Source: CAZHJK01 sp964533275
GTDB lineage: Bacteria; Bacillota; Clostridia; Eubacteriales; Garciellaceae
Direction of reading: 5' to 3'
Assembly (NCBI GenBank): GCA_964533275.1
Contig: CAZHJK010000010.1
Coordinates: 1-64,000 of the forward strand
Length of the DNA stretch: 64,000 nt
In this document: one piece after another, positions 59,582 through 64,000 of the stretch
Layout: every line of letters begins with the position of its first letter
Position numbering within the stretch: the first letter of the stretch is position 1
Made by a program: the position numbers and the translations under genes
Notes under the pieces: generated by a model
Database searches by the model: none
What the model saw: only the letters and a program-made list of their open reading frames with translations
What the model was told of the DNA's origin: nothing

Positions 59582-59610
59582 ACATATTACCGCAACCTCA
59601 TGCATAATAA
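59582..59610 (+). promoter_or_regulatory. Sigma-E-type promoter of spoIIID
   Basis: ACATATT (59582-59588), a 14-bp spacer and CATAATAA (59603-59610) resemble the sigma-E pattern KMATATT-N14-CATACAHT. spoIIID is sigma-E dependent in Bacillus. Degenerate CAACTAG-type heptads lie just upstream (59545-59575). Confidence 0.55.
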
Positions 59611-59646
59611 TTAAAAAAAGGCTTTCAGTGAAGGAGGTTGCTCGAT

Positions 59647-59907
59647 GTGAAGGGCTATATAGAAGAGCGAGCAGTGGAAATTGCCAATTATATTATTGAA
59701 ACCAATACAACGGTACGAGAAACCGCAAAAGTATTTGGAGTAAGTAAATCTACAGTACATAAGGATGTCACCGAGAGGCTTCCAAAGATAAACCCACAAA
59801 TTGCTAAGGATGTGAAAAATGTATTAGATAAAAATAAAGCAGAAAGGCACTTACGGGGTGGCTTAGCCACAAAAATGAAATATAAGGGTAAAGAGGCTAG
59901 TATATAA
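59647..59907 (+). CDS. spoIIID: Sporulation transcription factor SpoIIID
   Basis: SpoIIID is a small HTH regulator of mother-cell sporulation genes. It has about 86 residues, with the HTH segment VRETAKVFGVSKSTVHKDVTERLPKI (in parts, about 22-47) and the basic RHLRGGLATKMKYK tail near 68, both nearly as in Bacillus. I chose GTG 59647, nine bases after AAGGAGG; TTG 59638 touches that site. It is followed by a terminator and mbl, the conserved Firmicutes order. Confidence 0.96.
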   Translation: MKGYIEERAVEIANYIIETNTTVRETAKVFGVSKSTVHKDVTERLPKINPQIAKDVKNVLDKNKAERHLRGGLATKMKYKGKEASI

Positions 59908-59918
59908 CAAAAAAAGAG

Positions 59919-59950
59919 ATTCAGTAGGCAGTTAATGCTACTGAATTTTT
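59919..59950 (+). terminator. Terminator of spoIIID
   Basis: A perfect 9-bp stem ATTCAGTAG/CTACTGAAT followed by TTTTT. Confidence 0.85.
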
Positions 59951-60069
59951 GATTCCCAATAAAAAAGTTGCTATAATCGACATTTTTTTCATATAATAAA
60001 GGAAAATATAAAAAAATACTTGAAATATTTTTACTTTTATAGGAAAATCAAGGGTAAGACAAATAAATT

Positions 60070-60097
60070 TTGAATAATGTGAATTATACAATATAAT
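60070..60097 (+). promoter_or_regulatory. Promoter of mbl
   Basis: TTGAAT (60070-60075), a 16-bp spacer and TATAAT (60092-60097) lie 29 bp before the mbl start. Confidence 0.6.
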
Positions 60098-60125
60098 AAA
60101 AAGAAAAAGGGGTTGTGGGTTTGCA

Positions 60126-61151
60126 ATGTTTAGTTTAAAAACAGATATCGGAATCGATTTAGGTACGGCTAGTGTGCTTGTATACATAAAGAATAAGGGA
60201 GTAGTATTACAAGAACCTTCAGTGGTAGCCATAGATACAAACACAAATAAGATATTAGCAGTGGGAGAAGAAGCCCGCAGGATGCTAGGAAGAACACCTG
60301 GAAATATTGTAGCCATAAGACCCTTGCGGGACGGAGTAATATCAGATTTTAGCATCACCCAAAGAATGCTAAAATATTTTATTAAAAAAACCTGTGGAAA
60401 GAAGATTTTCCGACCAAGGGTTATGGTTGGTGTACCTAGTGGAGTAACAGAGGTAGAAAAAAGAGCAGTAGAAGAAGCAGTATTACAAGCAGGAGCAAGC
60501 AAACCCTTTATCATAGAAGAACCAGTAGCCGCAGCCATAGGAGCAGGCATGGATATCACCCAACCCTCTGGTAATATGGTTGTAGATATCGGAGGAGGAA
60601 CTACGGATATTGCCGTATTATCCCTAGGAGGAATAGTAGTAAATTCTTCAATAAAATTTGCAGGAGATAAATTTGACGAAGCCATTATTAGACATATGAG
60701 GAAAGCGCACAATTTATTAATAGGCGACCGTACCGCAGAGGATCTTAAGATTAATGTAGGAACAGCCTTCCCAAGAGATGAAGCAGTATCCATGGACATC
60801 AGAGGTAGAGACCTACTATCAGGATTACCCAAAACCATTACAGTAACCTCTGTTGAGATGAGAGAAGCCCTTAGCGAAACAATCTCAACCATTATAGAAG
60901 CAGTACGAGCAGTATTAGAGCAAACACCACCAGAGCTAGCTGCAGATATCAGTGATAAGGGTATTTATATGACAGGTGGAGGAGCATTACTATACGGATT
61001 AGATAAGCTAATGGAAAAAAGAACAGGAGTACCAGTACATATAGCAGATGATGCCATATCCTGTGTGGTCTATGGAACAGGAAAAGCATTAGAAAACCTA
61101 GACCTACTTCAAAACATAACCAGTGATAATAAAAACAGTATATATTCTTAA
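60126..61151 (+). CDS. mbl: MreB/Mbl-family rod shape protein
   Basis: This is an actin-like filament protein that guides side-wall synthesis. The 341-residue protein has the phosphate-1 loop GIDLGTASVLVYIK near 9, the phosphate-2 motif VVDIGGGTTDIAVLSLGG near 159 and the adenosine motif YMTGGGALLYGLD near 285. Its place directly after spoIIID identifies it as Mbl (MreB of the spoIIID-mbl locus) rather than the MreBCD copy. ATG 60126 follows AAAAGGGGTTGTGGGTTTGCA. Confidence 0.95.
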   Translation: MFSLKTDIGIDLGTASVLVYIKNKGVVLQEPSVVAIDTNTNKILAVGEEARRMLGRTPGNIVAIRPLRDGVISDFSITQRMLKYFIKKTCGKKIFRPRVMVGVPSGVTEVEKRAVEEAVLQAGASKPFIIEEPVAAAIGAGMDITQPSGNMVVDIGGGTTDIAVLSLGGIVVNSSIKFAGDKFDEAIIRHMRKAHNLLIGDRTAEDLKINVGTAFPRDEAVSMDIRGRDLLSGLPKTITVTSVEMREALSETISTIIEAVRAVLEQTPPELAADISDKGIYMTGGGALLYGLDKLMEKRTGVPVHIADDAISCVVYGTGKALENLDLLQNITSDNKNSIYS

Positions 61152-61186
61152 AAAGAATTTATAATGAGGGGCATTTATCATAGATA

Positions 61187-61475
61187 AAATGGGGACATTT
61201 CTCGACGATTCATCAGAGATGTGTCCCCATTTTATTTGCTACAATCTATTTTATAAAGAACCCCAAAACTAGTATTTCCCTCACATAATAAGGGGACATT
61301 TCTCGACGATTCATCAGAGATGTGTCCCCATTTTATTTACTACAATCTACCTTCTACCATTTTATTCAGAACTCCAAAACTGGCATTTCAATCAAAATTA
61401 AGTTATAATATCCAGTAAAGAAAAAGAATGTTAAAGGGGACATTTCTTGATGCTTCACCAGAGATGTGTCCCCGT
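61187..61475. repeat. Three GGGGACA...TGTCCCC palindromes between mbl and fabZ
   Basis: The copies lie at 61191-61228, 61292-61329 and 61436-61473. The first two are identical through the palindrome and share flanks (ATTTTATTTRCTACAATCTA), which indicates a local direct duplication of about 100 bp. The third differs in the loop (CTTGATGCTTCACCAG). The whole interval 61152-61521 holds no gene. Confidence 0.88.
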
Positions 61476-61521
61476 TATAGACCCCGTTAAATAAAGATAA
61501 AGTAGAAATGAGGTTAATTAT

Positions 61522-61953
61522 ATGCTAAACAATAACGAAATACAAAAAATAATCCCCCATCGCTATCCCTTTCTATTGGTGGATAAGATAATTGAGATAG
61601 AAGAGGGGAAAAGAGCAGTGGGCATTAAAAATGTAACCATAAACGAACCCTTCTTCCAAGGCCATTTTCCCGGTAACCCAATAATGCCAGGAGTACTAAT
61701 AGTAGAAGCCATGGCACAGGTAGGGGCTACCTGTGTATTGACCCAGGAAGAATTCAAAGGAAAGCTAGCCGTATTTACAGGTATAGATAAAATGAGATTT
61801 AAAAAGCAAGTAAAACCAGGAGATGTACTAAAAATGGAAGTAGAACTAATAACCATGAGAAGAGGAATAGGCAAAGCCACAGCCCTAGCCACCGTAGACG
61901 ACCAAGTAGCAGCTAAAGGCGAGCTGATGTTTGCGATAGTGGATAGGGAATAG
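61522..61953 (+). CDS. fabZ: 3-hydroxyacyl-ACP dehydratase FabZ
   Basis: This hot-dog-fold enzyme removes water from 3-hydroxyacyl-ACP in fatty acid synthesis. The 143-residue protein has PHRYPFLLVDKI at 12-23 and the catalytic His48/Glu62 pair in GHFPGNPIMPGVLIVEAMAQ. ATG 61522 follows ATGAGGTTAATTAT. It occurs downstream of mbl in Bacillus (ywpB) as well. No other fab genes are nearby. Confidence 0.96.
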   Translation: MLNNNEIQKIIPHRYPFLLVDKIIEIEEGKRAVGIKNVTINEPFFQGHFPGNPIMPGVLIVEAMAQVGATCVLTQEEFKGKLAVFTGIDKMRFKKQVKPGDVLKMEVELITMRRGIGKATALATVDDQVAAKGELMFAIVDRE

Positions 61954-61960
61954 TAAAATC

Positions 61961-61978
61961 AGGGAACAGTAAAACCAG
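61961..61978. repeat. Left inverted arm of the second four-helix-bundle locus
   Basis: AGGGAACA followed by GTAAAACCAG (61969-61978), 8 bp after fabZ. GTAAAACCAG has its exact inverse at 62377-62386, and GGGAACAG its inverse at 62402-62409, on the other side of the gene. Confidence 0.85.
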
Positions 61979-61998
61979 GAAAACCTAGGAGGATATTT

Positions 61999-62367
61999 AT
62001 GGGATATAGTCCATTTGAGAAGTTAGATGTTTGGCAAAAAGCACATGAGCTGACATTAGATGTATACAAGCTAACTGATAAATTCCCAACTAGAGAAAAT
62101 TATAGAATAACAAATCAATTGTGTAGAGCAGTAAGTTCAGTTTGCGCAAATATAGTAGAAGGTAATGCAAGAGGATCTTTTAAAGATTACTTGAGATTCT
62201 TATTTATAGCTAGAGGATCATTAGAAGAAACAAGATATTTTCTCATACTCTCCAAAGATCTAGGTTATTTAACTGATGAGCAATTCAAAGTAACAAATAA
62301 TAAGAGTATAGAAATAGGGAAAATGTTAAACGGACTTATAAATAGTATAAAAAAGAAATGCAATTAG
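61999..62367 (+). CDS. Four-helix-bundle protein (S23/IVP family), second copy
   Basis: This 122-residue helical protein is closely related to the one at 50686 (for example IVEGNARGSFKDYLRFLFIA against IVEGNARGSYKDYLRFLYIA). The function is unknown; see that entry for the family. It sits between fabZ and galU, enclosed by inverted arms: GGGAACAG-GTAAAACCAG on the left (61962-61978) and CTGGTTTTAC...CTGTTCCC on the right (62377-62409). An RNA spanning it could therefore form a stem with the whole gene in the loop. ATG 61999 follows CCTAGGAGGATATTT. Codon choice is like that of the chromosome. Confidence 0.9.
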   Translation: MGYSPFEKLDVWQKAHELTLDVYKLTDKFPTRENYRITNQLCRAVSSVCANIVEGNARGSFKDYLRFLFIARGSLEETRYFLILSKDLGYLTDEQFKVTNNKSIEIGKMLNGLINSIKKKCN

Positions 62368-62376
62368 TAGACTTTA

Positions 62377-62475
62377 CTGGTTTTACAGGGTTTATGTTTT
62401 TCTGTTCCCTGTTCCATGATTTTACTGTTTATACTGATTTAACTGTTCCCTGTTCCCTATTATCTGTTCCCAATA
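62377..62475. repeat. Right inverted arm of the second four-helix-bundle locus
   Basis: CTGGTTTTAC (62377-62386) and five CTGTTCC or CTGTTCCC units spread over 62402-62472 form the arm complementary to the GGGAACA side. The array ends 27 bp before the galU start. Confidence 0.85.
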
Positions 62476-62501
62476 CTATTAAGAATACAGGAGGTACCAA
62501 T

Positions 62502-63416
62502 ATGAAAGTCCGCAAAGCCATCATCCCAGCAGCAGGGTTAGGAACAAGATTTTTACCAGCTACAAAGGCACAACCAAAGGAAATGCTACCTATAGTAGAT
62601 AAACCAACCATACAATATATAATAGAAGAAGCTATTGCTTCAGGAATTGAAGAAATATTGATAATAACAGGAAGAAATAAACGATCCATAGAAGATCATT
62701 TCGATAAAAATGTAGAATTAGAAATGGTATTAAAGGAAAAGGGAAAATCAGAATTATTGGAGTTAGTAGAAGATATCTCTAATATGGTGGATATTCACTA
62801 TATTCGTCAAAAAGAGGCAAAAGGGTTGGGACATGCGATTTTACAGGCAAAATCCTTTGTAGGAAATGAACCCTTTGCAGTTATGCTTGGAGACGATATA
62901 GTAGAGGCCCAAACACCATGTCTAAAACAATTAATTCAAGTATATAATGAATATAATACAACTATTTTAGGAGTACAAGAAGTAGCAGATGAAGATGTAT
63001 CAAAATACGGAATTGTGGAAGGAAAACATATAGAAGATGGTATTTATAAGGTAAAGGGATTAGTAGAAAAACCAGCATTAGATGTTGCTCCCTCTAATGT
63101 AGCCATTTTAGGAAGATATATAATAACCCCTAGAGTATTTGAAATATTAGAAAACACAAAACCAGGTGCCGGGGGAGAAATACAACTAACCGATGCCCTA
63201 AAGGAATTAGCAAAGGTAGAAGCAATGTATGCCTATACCTTTAAAGGAAAGAGATATGATGTAGGCGATAAACTTGGCTTTTTATCAGCTACCATTGAAT
63301 TCGCACTAAAAAGAGACGACCTAAAAGAGGATTTTATAAATTATCTAAAGGAATTAGTAAACGATAAGACATTTAAGGATATTTTATCAGAGGTAGCAAT
63401 AAGTAAAGAAAAATGA
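62502..63416 (+). CDS. galU: UTP-glucose-1-phosphate uridylyltransferase
   Basis: This enzyme makes UDP-glucose for glycolipids and wall polymers. The 304-residue protein has the nucleotide-binding GLGTRFLPATKAQPKEMLP segment near 13 and VMLGDDIVEA near 128, with the late VEKPALDVAPSNVAILGRY region near 190. I chose ATG 62502 after ACAGGAGGTACCAAT; the frame is open further upstream through the repeat arm but without a ribosome site. Confidence 0.95.
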   Translation: MKVRKAIIPAAGLGTRFLPATKAQPKEMLPIVDKPTIQYIIEEAIASGIEEILIITGRNKRSIEDHFDKNVELEMVLKEKGKSELLELVEDISNMVDIHYIRQKEAKGLGHAILQAKSFVGNEPFAVMLGDDIVEAQTPCLKQLIQVYNEYNTTILGVQEVADEDVSKYGIVEGKHIEDGIYKVKGLVEKPALDVAPSNVAILGRYIITPRVFEILENTKPGAGGEIQLTDALKELAKVEAMYAYTFKGKRYDVGDKLGFLSATIEFALKRDDLKEDFINYLKELVNDKTFKDILSEVAISKEK

Positions 63417-63419
63417 TGA

Positions 63420-63565
63420 TAGGGAATAGGGAACAGGGAACAGAAAAACCCAACGCCTTAATCTCTAAAAGCTTTTAGCCTTTACTGTTCCCTTACAACT
63501 GTTCCCTAGTAACTAAGGTTACCGATAACTATCTACTATCAACTAGCAACTTCCAACTACCATTC
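63420..63565. repeat. Complete heptad element after galU
   Basis: GGGAATA-GGGAACA-GGGAACA (63421-63442), an AACCC spacer, middle AAAAGCTTTT (63467-63476), two ACTGTTCCC copies (63484-63507), GATAACTATCTACTATC and CAACTAG heptads (63524-63559). It is the same architecture as 51368-51495 and 6684-6887. The rest of 63417-63750 holds a terminator and an AT-rich promoter region. Confidence 0.87.
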
Positions 63566-63574
63566 AGCAAATAG

Positions 63575-63602
63575 GGCGACTTAATTACAAAAGTCGCCTT
63601 TA
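63575..63602 (+). terminator. Terminator after galU
   Basis: GGCGACTT (63575-63582) pairs with AAGTCGCC (63591-63598); the T-tract behind it is short. Confidence 0.6.
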
Positions 63603-63750
63603 TCTTAAGGAAAAATTAAGAAAAATTCATTATATTGTCAATAAAAATTTACAATTTCCTCTTGTTTTAGATATACAAATGCCTCATAATAGGTAAAGGT
63701 TCGTTTATTATTAAAGTGTGATAATTTTCCATAGAAAGAAGTGATACTTT

Positions 63751-64000
63751 ATGGAGCGTAGAACAAAGAAGAAAACTAGAATTAAAAATAAGAAGAGGTT
63801 TTATACCATAATTATAGTAGTATCTGTATTAGTACTCTCAGGGGTAGCCTATGGAGCACATTATTACAATCAATTAAAAAATCCTCAGGATCTTTTTTCT
63901 CCAATAGATAATGAGGATGAAATAGATATTAATGCCCAGTTCGATAAAAACATTATAAATATAATGTTAGTAGGCTTTGATAAGGATGAGAAAAGAAGTA
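63751..64000 (+). CDS. LytR-CpsA-Psr (LCP) family protein, partial
   Basis: The visible 83 residues start with a very basic cytoplasmic tail (MERRTKKKTRIKNKKRF), then one membrane helix (about 18-36, YTIIIVVSVLVLSGVAYGA), an acidic linker and the beginning of the LCP core (INIMLVGFDKDEKRS). LCP enzymes attach teichoic acids or other polymers to peptidoglycan. ATG 63751 follows AAAGAAGTGATACTTT. The gene runs off the right edge. galU and an LCP gene side by side fit a cell-surface polymer role. Confidence 0.85.
   Translation, partial: MERRTKKKTRIKNKKRFYTIIIVVSVLVLSGVAYGAHYYNQLKNPQDLFSPIDNEDEIDINAQFDKNIINIMLVGFDKDEKRS

Noticed and set aside
62358..62501. N-terminal extension of GalU
   Set aside because: The open frame upstream of ATG 62502 is the TGTTCCC repeat arm; a good ribosome site and the conserved N-terminus begin at 62502.

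Overview
The window looks like a chromosome segment of an anaerobic, endospore-forming, low-GC member of the Clostridia. The evidence is AT-rich DNA with strong Shine-Dalgarno sites, an [FeFe] hydrogenase, a sporulation block (spoIID, spoIIQ, spoIIID), and the Firmicutes gene order rho-rpmE-prmC-prfA-sua5-ywlE-rpiB-upp-comEB-atp-ywmB-murA-spoIID-spoIIIQ region-spoIIID-mbl-fabZ. Both rotary ATPases keep Na+-ligand signatures in their rotor subunits, which suggests sodium bioenergetics like that of Acetobacterium or alkaliphilic clostridia. A run of 100 Ns shows that this is a draft scaffold. I cannot name the species.

Layout. 1-5.7 kb: aromatic amino acid genes (aroA, aroC, chorismate mutase, aroE) and a long glutamine synthetase. 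5.7-15.8 kb: a candidate structured RNA, a VTT membrane protein, the glycine cleavage operon (gcvT-gcvH-gcvPA-gcvPB-lpdA), pyrG, plsY and a MOSC protein. 15.9-24.5 kb: a complete nine-gene V/A-type ATPase operon. 24.5-26.3 kb: a 2Fe-2S protein and an [FeFe] hydrogenase. 26.4-26.6 kb: a cluster of DnaA boxes. 26.8-39.2 kb: a Cys-rich protein, rho, rpmE, a REP-associated transposase, prmC, a split chromate transporter, an AEC transporter, prfA, a ZIP transporter, sua5, ywlE, rpiB, upp and a dCMP deaminase. 39.3-47.6 kb: an F-type ATPase operon with two kinds of c subunit and a shortened epsilon. 47.6-51.1 kb, minus strand: a DinJ-YafQ remnant, an ABC exporter and a four-helix-bundle gene. 51.5-64 kb: ywmB, murA, spoIID, an MqsR/Panacea-type toxin-antitoxin module, spoIIQ, an AAA ATPase, spoIIID, mbl, fabZ, a second four-helix-bundle gene, galU and the start of an LCP-family gene.

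The most striking property is the density of small repeats, almost all between genes. There are (i) arrays of 7-bp units (GGGAACA, GGTAGAA, GGTATAA, GATAACY, CAACTAG, TACCANN) arranged as inverted arms; (ii) hairpins with a constant GGGACGGTTCT core and changing stems; (iii) GGGGACA...TGTCCCC palindromes; (iv) GGGAACGCAT...ATGCGTTCC REP palindromes clustered around and inside a RAYT transposase gene; and (v) GTCATYCTGAG elements. They have altered genes. lpdA carries one in frame and ends in another, atpC stops just before one, and the atp operon is split by three large composites. Both four-helix-bundle (23S-IVP/S23 family) genes lie between inverted arms of the heptad elements. I infer that these may be the protein-coding versions of an otherwise non-coding element family.
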